Notes: generated by a model from the sequence alone, not told the origin. Shown: positions 30,292 to 39,166, numbered from the stretch's first letter. The stretch is 52,299 nt of DNA from Patescibacteria group bacterium (GCA_028716485.1 JAQUPS010000011.1:1-52299); one strand, 5' to 3'. Numbers and translations are program-made.

Positions 30292-32667
30292 TTATTTTTT
30301 TGATTTTTTCTCGACTTTCAAAACATTGATGGTCGTGTCGATGACCGTATCGGGAATAAGAGAAATGGAATCGATGCCGAGCTTGACGAGGAATTCGACG
30401 AAATCCGGGAAGTCGGACGGCGCTTGGCCGCAGATGCCGACTTTGGTCTTGGTTTTTTTGCCCACCTCAATTAATTTTTTGATGAGGATTTTAACCGCTT
30501 CGTTTTTCTCGTTGGAAACTCCGGCCACGCCGAGCATCGAGCCGGAATCGCGGTCGATGCCTAAAGTCAATTGGGTCAGATCGTTGGAGCCGATAGAAAA
30601 GCCGTCGAACTCGGCCGCGAATTTTTCCGCCAGAATTATGTTGGCCGGTATTTCCGCCATTACGTAAATCTGCAAACCGTTTTTGCCCTGGATCAATCCG
30701 TGGCGAGCCATGATCGCTTTGACGCGCTGGCCTTCCTCGATGGTGCGGCAGAACGGAATCATGATTTTCAAATTTTTCAAACCCATCCCGTCGCGGACTT
30801 TTTTCATCGCCTCGCATTCCATATCAAAGGCCGGCACGAAACGCGGCGTGTAATAACGATTGGCGCCGCGCCAGCCGATCATCGGATTGGATTCGATCGG
30901 TTCGTAGGCAGTGCCGCCGATCAAGTTGGCGTATTCATTGGTTTTGAAATCAGAGAGGCGGATGATGCAATCTTTGGGATAAGCCGAGGCGGCGATCATC
31001 GCCACGCCTTCCGCCATTTTGTCGATGAAGAATTGCCGTTTGTCGCGATATGGCGAAGTGATTTTTTCGATTTGCGCTTTGACGGCCGGAGTCTGCTTGT
31101 CGAAATTCAGCAGCGCCAGCGGATGGATTTTGATGTAATTATTGATGATGAATTCCAAGCGCGCCAGGCCGATGCCGTCATTGGGGATGAAAGAAGTCTG
31201 GAAGGCCATATCCGGCTCGCCGACGTTCATCATTATTTTTGTTCTCGGCCGCTTGAGATTTTTGACGTTGGTCCGTGTTACTTTGAAAGGCAAGATGCTC
31301 TGATAGACGTAGCCGTGTTCGCCTTCGGCGCAGTTAACCGTAATTTTCATGCCAGTGGACAGTTTGCGCGTCGCATTTTCCGTGCCAACGACGCAGGGAA
31401 TCCCCAGTTCGCGGGAAACGATGGCCGCATGGCAGGTGCGTCCGCCTTTGTCAGTCACGATGGCCGAGGCGATTTTCATAATCGGTTCCCAGTCCGGATC
31501 GGTCATGTCGGTTACCAAAACTTGTCCCGGCTTGAAAGTCTTGATGCCGGAAACTTCCATGATGCGATTGACGACTCCCGAGCCGATCTTGCTGCCGACT
31601 GACTGGCCAGCGACGAATATTTCACCGCGTTTGACCAATTTGTATTTTTCAATGATGTTCGGGTCTTTGATGCTCTCCACGGTTTCCGGGCGAGCCTGAA
31701 TGATATAAAGTTTTTTCTCGTGTCCGTCGAGCGCCCATTCGATATCCATCGCCTTGCCGTAATGCTTTTCGATTTCCATTCCCCAGGCGGCCAGCTGTTT
31801 CACTTGTTCGTCGTTTAAGGAAAATTTATTTTTTTCCGCGGCTGGGACGCTGATATTCTTGGTCGGCTTGTTGCGGTCGGAATCATAAATCATCCGCAGA
31901 TCTTTTTTGCCCATCGCGCGGGAAATTATCGCGCCGGTCGGCTTGAAGACGTAGAATTCGTCCGGGTTGACGCGGCCCTGCACGATATTTTCGCCCAAGC
32001 CGTAAATGGAATGGATGAGCACGGTATTCTTGAAGCCGGATTCGGTGTCGATAGTGAACATCACGCCGGAGGAGCCGACATCGGAGCGGATCATCCTTTG
32101 CACCCCGACCGACAAGGCGATGGCGAAATGGTCAAAGCCTTTGTCGGCGCGATAAGAGATGGCGCGGTTGGTGAAAAGCGAGGCGATGCATTGTTTGACC
32201 GCCAAAAGCAGATGCTGTTCGCCGCGGATATTTAAGAAAGTTTCCTGTTGGCCGGCAAAAGAAGCGTCCGGCAAATCTTCGGCCGTGGCCGAAGAGCGGA
32301 CGGCGACATCCAAAACCGGGCGGCCTTCGGACTGGCAAAGCTTTCGGTAGGCGGCAATTATTTCCTTATTTAAAGCTTCGGGAAGATCGGCTTTCATGAT
32401 CGCGTTACGCACCGCTTTGCCGTGCGCCATCAGATTGGTGACGTCCTTGGTTTTCAAATCGGCCAGGATGTCCTTGATCTGTTTTTTCAGGCCGGATTTG
32501 TCCATAAAAAAACGATAAGCGTCGGAAGTGGTGGCAAAACCATTGGGCACGCGGATTTTTTTCTTAGCGAGCAAAGAATACATTTCGCCCAGCGAAGCAT
32601 TTTTTCCGCCCACCTGCGGCACATCCTTAATGCGCAGCTCGTGGAAAAATTTGACGAATTTAGACAT
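30292..32667 (-). CDS. ppsA: Phosphoenolpyruvate synthase
   Basis: Converts pyruvate and ATP to PEP, AMP and phosphate. N-terminal ATP-grasp domain: VPQVGGKNASLGEM, VAVRSSATAEDLPDASFAGQQETFLN and IEWALDG. The swivelling phosphohistidine domain has KGGRTCHAAIVSRELGIPCVVG with the catalytic His. The C-terminal PEP-binding barrel shows RLSDFKTNEY, GWRGANRYY, SIGSNDLTQLTLGIDRDSG and the catalytic Cys in GICGQAPSD. The length of 791 aa is normal. No SD. It implies gluconeogenic carbon flow, or recovery of ATP from PEP in the reverse sense. Confidence 0.96.
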   Translation of the reverse strand: MSKFVKFFHELRIKDVPQVGGKNASLGEMYSLLAKKKIRVPNGFATTSDAYRFFMDKSGLKKQIKDILADLKTKDVTNLMAHGKAVRNAIMKADLPEALNKEIIAAYRKLCQSEGRPVLDVAVRSSATAEDLPDASFAGQQETFLNIRGEQHLLLAVKQCIASLFTNRAISYRADKGFDHFAIALSVGVQRMIRSDVGSSGVMFTIDTESGFKNTVLIHSIYGLGENIVQGRVNPDEFYVFKPTGAIISRAMGKKDLRMIYDSDRNKPTKNISVPAAEKNKFSLNDEQVKQLAAWGMEIEKHYGKAMDIEWALDGHEKKLYIIQARPETVESIKDPNIIEKYKLVKRGEIFVAGQSVGSKIGSGVVNRIMEVSGIKTFKPGQVLVTDMTDPDWEPIMKIASAIVTDKGGRTCHAAIVSRELGIPCVVGTENATRKLSTGMKITVNCAEGEHGYVYQSILPFKVTRTNVKNLKRPRTKIMMNVGEPDMAFQTSFIPNDGIGLARLEFIINNYIKIHPLALLNFDKQTPAVKAQIEKITSPYRDKRQFFIDKMAEGVAMIAASAYPKDCIIRLSDFKTNEYANLIGGTAYEPIESNPMIGWRGANRYYTPRFVPAFDMECEAMKKVRDGMGLKNLKIMIPFCRTIEEGQRVKAIMARHGLIQGKNGLQIYVMAEIPANIILAEKFAAEFDGFSIGSNDLTQLTLGIDRDSGSMLGVAGVSNEKNEAVKILIKKLIEVGKKTKTKVGICGQAPSDFPDFVEFLVKLGIDSISLIPDTVIDTTINVLKVEKKSKK

Positions 32668-32765
32668 TAGATTAAAATTTTAAAATCACAATTTTAAATT
32701 TTAAAATAGGCATTAAATTTAAAAATTGGGATTTTAGATTTATTTGAGATTTTAAAATTGAAAAT
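32668..32765. repeat. AT-rich self-complementary spacer
   Basis: AAAATTTTAAAATCACAATT and TTAAAATTGAAAATTTAAAT words mirror each other across the ppsA upstream gap. The words AATTGGGATTTTAGATTTAT also occur in inverse form at 41085-41187. Confidence 0.65.
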
Positions 32766-33104
32766 TTAAATTTTAATCTTCTCGCTCCAATCGTAGACGA
32801 AAGGAATCTTCCAGTATTCGCCGTTCAGGACTTTGACGATGCCGATGATGGAAACGATGGCCAGCGCCAGCATTAATAATTGGCCGATGAGGGGAATCCA
32901 CATGAACAAGCTGGCGATGATATCAACGACAAAAAGCACCAAGCCTTGTTTGGCGTGGAATTGGCAGAATTTAGAATCGCGTTTGGCCAAAAGCGGAATC
33001 AGAAAGAGAATATAGATGTAAGAAAAAAGAGCGGTGTACTTATTCTCTTGCGCGTCGCGGTCGTCAGCCGATGCCGGCGCTTGGTTTTGATTGGCAGTTT
33101 CCAT
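32766..33104 (-). CDS. DUF4870/Tic20-like small membrane protein
   Basis: A 112-residue protein with an acidic, polar N-terminus (1-22) and three membrane helices. The sequence KYTALFSYIYILFLIPLLAK, then FCQFHAKQGLVLFVVDI, a WIPLIGQLLMLAL helix and VLNGEYWKIPFV at the end is the DUF4870/Tic20-like pattern (the F-H-A-x-Q-G/A-L signature is clear). These are small membrane proteins of unknown role found in many bacteria. No SD. Confidence 0.8.
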   Translation of the reverse strand: METANQNQAPASADDRDAQENKYTALFSYIYILFLIPLLAKRDSKFCQFHAKQGLVLFVVDIIASLFMWIPLIGQLLMLALAIVSIIGIVKVLNGEYWKIPFVYDWSEKIKI

Positions 33105-33165
33105 AAATTTTGATTAAGAATTAGATTAATGTTATCGATTATAGTATAATTATAGCATAAAGAGT

Positions 33166-33260
33166 TGGTAGTATGTAGTAGGTAGTATGTAGTATGGTTT
33201 TTGGTTTGATCTCTTGCTTTTTCCACCCCCATACTACGTTTACCATACTGCATGCTACAA
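33166..33260. repeat. AGTAGTATG-family inverted repeat, copy 3
   Basis: GGTAGTATGTAGTAGGTAGT and ATGTAGTATGG on the left, CCATACTACG and CCATACTGCATGCTAC on the right; imperfect hairpin of about 95 bp. Confidence 0.85.
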
Positions 33261-33324
33261 TCGTTTTTTTGACATCTTGCGTAAATTGTAGGAATATTAA
33301 AATCACTTCTTGAACGCTGAACGC

Positions 33325-33406
33325 GCTGGGGTGGCGAAATTGGCAGACGCACTTGGTTTAGGGCCAAGCACCGCAAGGTATGGAGGTTCAAGTCCTCTCC
33401 CCAGCA
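33325..33406 (+). tRNA. tRNA-Leu (anticodon UAG)
   Basis: Type II tRNA of 82 nt: acceptor GCTGGGG/CCCCAGC, anticodon arm CTTGG-TTTAGGG-CCAAG, variable arm ACCGCAAGGT, T arm GGAGGTTCAAGTCCTCT. CCA is not encoded. Confidence 0.96.
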
Positions 33407-33429
33407 CAAATTAAACTAATATTATCTTT

Positions 33430-33520
33430 GTCATTCCGACCGAGCGCGTCGAGCGCGAGCGGAGGAATCGCTTTCGCCTGGCGGGAAAGGGATCCCTCGG
33501 CAGGGCTCGGGATGACAAAC
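33430..33520. repeat. GTCATCC-family inverted repeat, copy 3
   Basis: TTTGTCATTCCGACCGAGCG on the left and GGGATCCCTCGGCAGGGCTC, GGGATGACAAA on the right, between tRNA-Leu and tyrS. Confidence 0.85.
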
Positions 33521-33526
33521 AAAAAT

Positions 33527-34738
33527 ATGCCTAAAGTCATATTGGACAAGGAATTGATTGAAAAATTTTTAACTCGCGGCGTCGAGGCGGTTTATCCGAG
33601 CGTTGACGCGCTAAGGGAAAAATTAATGTCCGGTGAAAGGCTGCGCGTCTATCAGGGTTTTGATCCGACCGGAAAATATCTGCATGTCGGGCATGCGATG
33701 GGCATCCGCGCCCTGCGGATTTTGCAGCAGCTCGGCCATGAAGTTATTTTTCTGGTGGGCGATTACACCGCCCGCGTCGGCGATCCGGACAAGGAATCCG
33801 TCCGGAAAATGCTGACCGCCAAAGAAATCGAGGAAAATCTGCAAGGCTGGAAAGAACAGGCCGCGCAATTGATTGATTTCGAGGGCGACAATCCGGTGCG
33901 GTTCAAAAGAAATTATGAATGGCTGGCGCAATTGAAACTGGACGAGCTGATAAAATTAATGTCGCATATGACTGTCCAGCAAATGCTCGAGCGCGATATG
34001 TTCGAGCGGCGTTTGGAAGAGGGAAATCCGATCGGTTTGCACGAGTTCATTTATCCGTTATTGCAAGGTTATGACGGCGTGGCGCTGGACGTTGATATGG
34101 AAATCGGCGGCGCCGACCAGACTTTCAATATGCTCACCGGCCGCGAATTGTCCCGCGTTTATTCGGGCAAGGAAAAATTCATCCGCGCCAACAAGATGAT
34201 GGATGCGCCGGACGGCCGGACAATGTCCAAAACCAAAGGCAATGGCATCAATTTGGGAGATTCATCCGAAGATATGTACGGCAAAGCTATGTCCTATTCC
34301 GATGATCATATTGCTATGGGTTTGGAATTATTAACCGACGTGCCGCTGGAAGCCATCAAAGAAATCCAGAGTGAAATCAGTAAAGGCGTCAATCCGATGA
34401 ATTATAAAAAAATGATGGCGTTTGAAATCGTCAAAACCATCCGCGGCGAAGAAGAAGCCGTCAAAGCCCAGCGCAGTTTTGAGGCGACCGTACAAAATAA
34501 AGAAGTTCCGGCCGATATTCCGGTGTTAAAAATAAAAGCCGGCAATCATCGCCTCACTGATCTTCTTGTCGAATCAGGCCTGGCGCCGTCCAAAAGCGAG
34601 GCCGGCCGGTTAATCGCCGGCGGCGGCGTGAAAGTCGATGGCCAAAAAATTGACGACAAAGACGCGGAGGTCGCGGTCGCGGATAAAGAAATCTTGATCC
34701 AGAAAGGCAAGCGCGGGTTTGTGAAAATAAGAAGTTAG
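33527..34738 (+). CDS. tyrS: Tyrosyl-tRNA synthetase
   Basis: Class I synthetase for tRNA-Tyr. The HIGH-type motif is HVGH in GFDPTGKYLHVGHAMG, and the KMSKS-type motif is TMSKTKGN. The C-terminus is an S4 RNA-binding domain (LTDLLVESGLAPSKSEAGRLIAGGGVKVDGQKI). 403 aa from the ATG at 33527. The reading frame stays open upstream through the repeat into the tRNA, but those codons are repeat sequence, so the later ATG is used. The long N-terminal region before the HVGH motif (~40 residues) is usual for the TyrRS subgroup with TMSKTKGN. No SD. Confidence 0.95.
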   Translation: MPKVILDKELIEKFLTRGVEAVYPSVDALREKLMSGERLRVYQGFDPTGKYLHVGHAMGIRALRILQQLGHEVIFLVGDYTARVGDPDKESVRKMLTAKEIEENLQGWKEQAAQLIDFEGDNPVRFKRNYEWLAQLKLDELIKLMSHMTVQQMLERDMFERRLEEGNPIGLHEFIYPLLQGYDGVALDVDMEIGGADQTFNMLTGRELSRVYSGKEKFIRANKMMDAPDGRTMSKTKGNGINLGDSSEDMYGKAMSYSDDHIAMGLELLTDVPLEAIKEIQSEISKGVNPMNYKKMMAFEIVKTIRGEEEAVKAQRSFEATVQNKEVPADIPVLKIKAGNHRLTDLLVESGLAPSKSEAGRLIAGGGVKVDGQKIDDKDAEVAVADKEILIQKGKRGFVKIRS

Positions 34739-34776
34739 AAATTATAAAGTTGTGATGTTAGAGGCCAAATATATTT

Positions 34777-34815
34777 ATAAAGAGCGATGTTTTACCCTTG
34801 CTCTTTATGTTTTTA
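34777..34815 (+). terminator. Terminator of tyrS
   Basis: ATAAAGAGC (34777-34785) pairs exactly with GCTCTTTAT (34800-34808), followed by GTTTTTA. Confidence 0.75.
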
Positions 34816-34823
34816 GTGTGTAC

Positions 34824-34852
34824 TTGACTTTTTTTATAATTTATGATAAATA
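34824..34852 (+). promoter_or_regulatory. Promoter of the 34944-36066 gene pair
   Basis: TTGACT (34824-34829), 17-bp T-rich spacer, TAAATA (34847-34852). Confidence 0.6.
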
Positions 34853-34943
34853 TAAAGCGATCAGAATAATTTGTTGTTTTATGCTGATTGGTTAAAAATT
34901 ATTGTTCCTTACAATTTAATAAGTATTAAAAGAAAGGAAATTT

Positions 34944-35249
34944 ATGGAAAAAAGAAATGATGAAAAGATTTATGATCTGGCGACAGTGGTTTTTAAGTAT
35001 TTGTTGTTATTTTCAGCTTTCGTTATAGGGGGTCGAACATTATTTAAAGATTCGCGGGGTTTCCGCAATTCGTTGAGGCTATTTGTTAGTAATCCTATAA
35101 AATACCGAAAAACTACCGTCAGTGAAGGAAATTACTCGATGAGAAAATTTCAGGAGTTCAGCGCGATGATAAAATTATACTTTAACCAAACAAAAAAATT
35201 TGTTCAAGAAAGGACGAATTATGAGAACGCCAACCATCCAAAAAGTTAA
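34944..35249 (+). CDS. Small membrane protein of unknown function
   Basis: A 101-residue protein with one membrane helix near the N-terminus (about 14-32, VVFKYLLLFSAFVIGG) and a basic, soluble remainder. GAAAGGA lies 8 nt before the ATG. Its final 29 bp overlap the next gene, which has its own SD inside this frame, so the two are translationally linked. The N-terminal portion (K-I-Y-D-L-A-T-V-V-F-K) resembles the start of the next protein (KVVSKIFKGMLFFSAIAVG), which suggests related anchors. Confidence 0.6.
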   Translation: MEKRNDEKIYDLATVVFKYLLLFSAFVIGGRTLFKDSRGFRNSLRLFVSNPIKYRKTTVSEGNYSMRKFQEFSAMIKLYFNQTKKFVQERTNYENANHPKS

Positions 35250-36066
35250 TAAAGTCGTCTCCAAAATTTTTAAAGGCATGCTGTTTTTTTCAGCTATTGC
35301 CGTTGGAGTAATAATTATTTTCGCCATAATCAAGTTGTTATTCATCGTGTCCGTGTTTAATTTTTTTGTGCTAAGATTTCAATCAATATTTGGCATGGAT
35401 ATTATGGCAGCCAGATTTTTTTCCGTTATCGCCACATCCGCAATCATAATTATTACTCCATGGATAATTTTATTTTTGACTTTTGGCAAAAAGAAAAAGG
35501 AATTGCTATTTGTTGGATTGTTTGCTTTTGCCGTCCTTGTCCCCGGGGTTTATCTTGGAACAGCAAATACTTTTTTTGATCGTACTACGGGCAAACCCGC
35601 TAAATATTACGTTAAGACCCTTGAAGGCTTCAAGTTTTCTTCCAGTGAAAATTTTGACCCAAAATTCGGAGTTAAATTTAAACCAATTACCGCTCAGATC
35701 ATAAAAGAGTATTATTTATGGGAAAAAACTGGGAAAATGCAAGGGGGATTAGTGGTTGTTCCGGGTAAATATTTTGATGCTATCACTGGTGAGCCGATTG
35801 CTTGGTATGCCAAAAGAGCAGACGGGGAAATTCAACTATTTTCACTTCCAGGTTACGATCCTGTAACCGGCGATTTGCTTAAACCGATAACTAAAGAAGT
35901 GGCGGAAATGATTATTCCCCAGAATGACACTGTAATAGAAACAAGAGCGAAAGAGAATGATCATTTTTGGAGTGATAATATGGGTTTAATAATTTTCTAT
36001 GGATTATGTTTTGTTGCAGGATCTTTTTTTATAATGATTAACCATGCTTATAGGGGAAAAACGTGA
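35221..36066 (+). CDS. Membrane protein with duplicated TG-x-P / DP-x-x-G motif
   Basis: A 281-residue protein from the ATG at 35221 (AAAGGA upstream). Three membrane helices (about 17-45, 60-85, 92-113), a domain of ~120 residues, then a last helix (about 252-273). The middle domain has two copies of one unit: FDRTTGKPAKYYVKTLEGFK...DPKFGVKFKPIT and FDAITGEPIAWYAKRADGEI...DPVTGDLLKPIT. No family recognised; the repeat looks like a small beta unit. It is in an operon with the preceding small membrane protein. Confidence 0.7.
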   Translation: MRTPTIQKVNKVVSKIFKGMLFFSAIAVGVIIIFAIIKLLFIVSVFNFFVLRFQSIFGMDIMAARFFSVIATSAIIIITPWIILFLTFGKKKKELLFVGLFAFAVLVPGVYLGTANTFFDRTTGKPAKYYVKTLEGFKFSSSENFDPKFGVKFKPITAQIIKEYYLWEKTGKMQGGLVVVPGKYFDAITGEPIAWYAKRADGEIQLFSLPGYDPVTGDLLKPITKEVAEMIIPQNDTVIETRAKENDHFWSDNMGLIIFYGLCFVAGSFFIMINHAYRGKT

Positions 36067-36112
36067 CCCCATACCCGACAAATTATTCCCAAATATTTTA
36101 TAGCAACACAAA

Positions 36113-36147
36113 CAAAAGGAAGAATGAAAATTCTTCCTTTTTTATTT
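36113..36147. terminator. Convergent terminator
   Basis: AAAGGAAGAAT-GAAA-ATTCTTCCTTTTTTATTT; works in both directions, between the plus-strand pair and the minus-strand pilin-like gene. Confidence 0.85.
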
Positions 36148-36170
36148 GTGGTAATTGATAGTTGAAAATT

Positions 36171-36635
36171 TTATGTTCCGCCCTTAGTAATGGCGCTGAT
36201 GACAAAGCTGACCAGCGAATAAGAGGCGAAGATGACCACCAGGCCGATGGCCGCCCACATTAGAATATTTTTGCCTTTTTCCACCGCCTGCTCATTGCCC
36301 GCCGCCAGCATCCAAGTGAACCCGCCATAAATAAACATTACTAAGGCCAGCGACCCGACAATGCCGAGCGCGGCATTGATGATATTGCCAATCAGCTGTG
36401 GCACACTGTTAATCGTCCCCGCCGGATTTCCAGTTGTTCCGCCTAAAGGGTTGATCAAATTAACATTATTGTTGGCGGCAGGAGGAGTTTCTGAGCCGCT
36501 GGCGGCTCCACCATTTTGTTCTGTGCCACCAGCCCCGCCTTCCGCTAAAACAATGCTACCGCCCGAAAATAATAAAGAGGAGTAAAAGAAAACCAAGCTA
36601 AGCGTGAAAAAAAACAAAATAATTTTTTTAGTCAT
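36171..36635 (-). CDS. VirB2/TrbC-like pilin candidate
   Basis: A 154-residue secreted or membrane protein from the ATG at 36635 (MTKKIILFFFTLSLVFF); the frame is open further upstream, but that part is the previous gene's terminator. The signal peptide ends near SIVLAEG. A Gly/Asn/Pro-rich linker (about 25-75) precedes two membrane helices, IGNIINAALGIVGSLALVMF and NILMWAAIGLVVIFASYSLV, with YGGFTWMLAAGNEQAVEKGK between. This two-helix layout is that of VirB2/TrbC-type pilins and of many candidate-phyla proteins. No other T4SS genes are in the window. Confidence 0.65.
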   Translation of the reverse strand: MTKKIILFFFTLSLVFFYSSLLFSGGSIVLAEGGAGGTEQNGGAASGSETPPAANNNVNLINPLGGTTGNPAGTINSVPQLIGNIINAALGIVGSLALVMFIYGGFTWMLAAGNEQAVEKGKNILMWAAIGLVVIFASYSLVSFVISAITKGGT

Positions 36636-36686
36636 ATTTTTTAGTTTATTTTTTATATCCAATCCTATTATAGTATATTTAGCCAA

Positions 36687-36719
36687 AATAAAAAAGGGAA
36701 GCGGTAAAACCACTTCCCT
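36687..36719 (-). terminator. Terminator upstream of the pilin-like gene
   Basis: Minus strand: GGGAAG-TGGTTTTACCG-CTTCCC then T6. A second hairpin (36724-36750, GACTATCTGGT / ACCGGACAGTC) overlaps the preceding stop. A TATAAT box on the minus strand (36667-36672) lies between the terminator and the pilin-like gene. Confidence 0.75.
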
Positions 36720-36739
36720 CGTAGTTGACTGTCCGGTTT

Positions 36740-37480
36740 TTACCAGATAGTCAATTTAATGTCGCGCATTGGGGCGAGCGCTAATAGTATCAGAGAATCA
36801 TGTCGGCCATTCCAGTGTTGGTTCGGCAACCATGTTCGCAGAGTATCCCCCTTTCCAATAATAATCAGAGAGTCGTTTCCACACCTTTCTTTTTTTGTGT
36901 CGACTGCCCAGTTTGTGGTTTTTCCGGCTGGAAAGTGAATTACCTTGCTGCCGCCAGAGTCAAGAGAAAAAATATTTTCCCCTGGTTCGTATCCCGTAAA
37001 CTGCGTGTAGTTAGTCATCGGAATTTTATCTTGCTGATTTTTTTGACCATGTTGCTCATCGTGCTTCGGGATCAACATCATTACAACAACCACGGTTACA
37101 ACCAGCCAGAGAATGACGTTGGTCATTTCCAGCTTGCTTTTTCCGGTAGCCATTGAGTAGCAGACGCTGATCAAGCACCCAAGAGCGAAAATGCAGAATA
37201 ACGGATGACTGACAAAAGCGGTGAAAATATTCCCGATGCTTAAAATCGGATGGTTGAAATCTATGCTCAAGAAATCTGTAACTCCTTTTATGTGCATAAG
37301 CAAAAGAGTCACGACTATAAATACCCCGATCTGGAATACCCCCGACCAATACGAACGAATTTTTTCGTCTTTCGGTTTGGCCGACTTGCATTCTTCGCTC
37401 AGTTTGGCGTCCGGTTGTTTGGCAGCCGGATTTTTTTCACTTTCCGGTGCTTGGCACCCGTGCTTCCTTTTTGGTTTCAT
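36740..37480 (-). CDS. Three-helix membrane protein with outer domain
   Basis: A 246-residue protein. Lys/Pro-rich cytoplasmic start (1-42), three membrane helices (about 48-63, 82-110, 120-138), then an outer domain of ~105 residues with YTQFTGYEPGENIFSLDSGGSKVIHF, two widely spaced DSLI segments and the end DIKLTIW. AGGAAG precedes the ATG. The start overlaps the end of the SPFH gene by 44 bp, so the two are translated in a coupled way. No family recognised. Confidence 0.65.
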   Translation of the reverse strand: MKPKRKHGCQAPESEKNPAAKQPDAKLSEECKSAKPKDEKIRSYWSGVFQIGVFIVVTLLLMHIKGVTDFLSIDFNHPILSIGNIFTAFVSHPLFCIFALGCLISVCYSMATGKSKLEMTNVILWLVVTVVVVMMLIPKHDEQHGQKNQQDKIPMTNYTQFTGYEPGENIFSLDSGGSKVIHFPAGKTTNWAVDTKKERCGNDSLIIIGKGDTLRTWLPNQHWNGRHDSLILLALAPMRDIKLTIW

Positions 37481-38921
37481 CGTTCTTCCTTTCTTTTTTT
37501 AGTTCTGTATTTTTGTTGTTATTGAACATACTTATGCCAGCGGCAATTCCTACTCCTTGCGAGGCGGCATTGTTGCCGGAACCTTCGTCAATCAGAATGG
37601 TATTAGCTCCCTTAGTGACAGCTTCATACTTTTGCCGACGATTCAGGAAACCAAGCACTTCGGATCCGCTCGCATTGGAAGATTTGATGGCCACGTCAAT
37701 TTGATTGCCAAGGCCATATCCTTCCAAGGTAAGCTCTTGCTTGGCCGCTTCCGCCAGTTTTATCCGGCTAAGCTTTTGCTGCTCAGCAATCTCGACTTCA
37801 ACTTTCGATACTTCCAACTGCTGCTTGGCCTTGAATTTTGCTTCCCAGGCCTTGACATCGTCGTCGGAAAAAATCAAATCAGTAATAACCAGGTCATTAA
37901 TCTCAATGCCCCAATCTTCCCGAATGTCCATCCAATTTTTCGATTTGCTGAGTCTTTCATACATCTCAGCATCCGACCAATCATTTTGGGTTTCATCGCC
38001 GCTTATCTTAAAGAGGTTTAGCAATAAACTTTTTCCTCTTAAAGAATTAACTTTGCTAAAAGATAATTGGGCGACGTGCGCTCTTAGCATGCTGTCCAAC
38101 ATTCTGTTCAAGGCCTTTTCATAACCGTTAGCCTCAAATGCGTTAATGTTGAAAAGCGCCATGTGCGCGCCTTCGGTAAGGATTTGATAGTAAACCGTGG
38201 CCGTGATTCCGATCGACACGTTTTCCTCAAGCTCGACATCGCCATTTTCTTCAGTGGTCAGATTTAATGGCATTGTCTGCTCGCCGACTGGAACCTCTTC
38301 ATACTCATTGATACCCGGTATGAAAAAGCGCAAGCCCGAATTGACTGTCCCAGAATACTTTCTAAAGGTTGTAACTACTCCGACATAGCCCGCGGCTACT
38401 GTCGAAGCGCCTTTAATGATAAGTATTGCCAGACTAATCAAAACCGTGGTGATTGCCAAACCGGGAAAAATTTTCCACCATCCGCCAAGACTTAACAAAG
38501 TAATGGTTGAGATAAGAAGAATGATTCCGGCGATAACGTAGATTGCTATCCACCAGCCGACATTTCCCGCGCCTTCATGATATTCGCCGATCGGATTGGA
38601 ATCCGTGGCGATATCAGCGGCGGTGTGCTTGTCCTTGGCTGCGCCTTTTTTTTGCTTCCTCGCAATTTTTTCCTGTTGCTCGATAGTTTCACTGACGCGC
38701 GTGACGGTTTCTTTTAAAGTAACAGACAGCGCATCCAGATTTTTCCCCGCGTCTTGCAGATTTCGCGATTTAGCCACGGCGGCAAAAGATTGCTCCTCCG
38801 CGTTTAAGCCGACATCTTTTTTCTTAGAGAAGAAAATACGGATGAGGAATAAAACCATAAAGACAACAAAAGCCAAAGTGACGACAATGATCGCTCCAAT
38901 CAATAACCAAGTAGACATCAT
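37437..38921 (-). CDS. SPFH (band 7) domain membrane protein
   Basis: A 494-residue member of the stomatin/prohibitin/flotillin superfamily, which scaffolds membrane domains. N-terminal helix (5-29), a coiled linker, two membrane helices (about 120-170), then the SPFH domain (about 175-385): AAGYVGVVTTFRKYSGTVNSGLRFFIPGINEYEEVPVGEQTM, SIGITATVYYQI, LRAHVAQLSF, DWGIEINDLVITDL. A Glu/Ala/Lys-rich helix (about 385-425) and a Gly/Asn-rich tail follow. GAGGAGG lies before the double ATG. The extra N-terminal membrane part is unusual for the family. Confidence 0.85.
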   Translation of the reverse strand: MMSTWLLIGAIIVVTLAFVVFMVLFLIRIFFSKKKDVGLNAEEQSFAAVAKSRNLQDAGKNLDALSVTLKETVTRVSETIEQQEKIARKQKKGAAKDKHTAADIATDSNPIGEYHEGAGNVGWWIAIYVIAGIILLISTITLLSLGGWWKIFPGLAITTVLISLAILIIKGASTVAAGYVGVVTTFRKYSGTVNSGLRFFIPGINEYEEVPVGEQTMPLNLTTEENGDVELEENVSIGITATVYYQILTEGAHMALFNINAFEANGYEKALNRMLDSMLRAHVAQLSFSKVNSLRGKSLLLNLFKISGDETQNDWSDAEMYERLSKSKNWMDIREDWGIEINDLVITDLIFSDDDVKAWEAKFKAKQQLEVSKVEVEIAEQQKLSRIKLAEAAKQELTLEGYGLGNQIDVAIKSSNASGSEVLGFLNRRQKYEAVTKGANTILIDEGSGNNAASQGVGIAAGISMFNNNKNTELKKERKNDETKKEARVPSTGK

Positions 38922-39013
38922 AACTCCTCCTCGTTTGGGTAATAATATTTAGTTGTAAAGATCAGTTTTTGTCTTAAGAATCGGGGAATAAATCCTTAAT
39001 TCTTAATCATCTA

Positions 39014-39042
39014 AATATAGCATAAAATGTTAAAAAAGTCAA
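39014..39042 (-). promoter_or_regulatory. Promoter of the SPFH operon
   Basis: Minus strand TTGACT, 17-bp spacer, TATATT (39019-39014), about 90 bp before the start codon. Confidence 0.65.
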
Positions 39043-39112
39043 TAAGAAATGGTTGGATAATTTTATTTATAAAATTATTGATCAAAAGGCGCAATTTAAA
39101 AGCTAATTTTAG

Positions 39113-39145
39113 ATAAAAAAAGACCCCGATTTTTTATCAGGGTCA
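39113..39145 (-). terminator. Terminator of the coiled-coil gene
   Basis: Minus strand GACCCTGAT-AAAAA-ATCGGGGTC followed by T7. Confidence 0.85.
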
Positions 39146-39166
39146 GGTTAGAGGGTTTAATGTTTT

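Noticed and set aside
30571-31602. 343-codon open frame on the plus strand opposite ppsA
   Set aside because: It lies fully inside the well-supported ppsA on the other strand, has no RBS, and its composition (many Asp, His, Arg and Phe) is that of a mirrored coding frame.
3810-33526. Upstream in-frame starts at 3810, 4305, 14135, 20751, 33380, 40368, 41149 and 49966
   Set aside because: Each extension is encoded by repeat, hairpin, tRNA or promoter sequence, and the downstream start gives the usual family length or has the SD.
36171-36635. Part of a complete type IV secretion system
   Set aside because: Only a VirB2-like two-helix protein is present; no VirB4, VirB6, VirD4 or other parts are in the window.
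37557-38124. Long plus-strand frames opposite the SPFH gene
   Set aside because: Shadow frames of a gene with clear SPFH motifs, promoter and SD on the minus strand.
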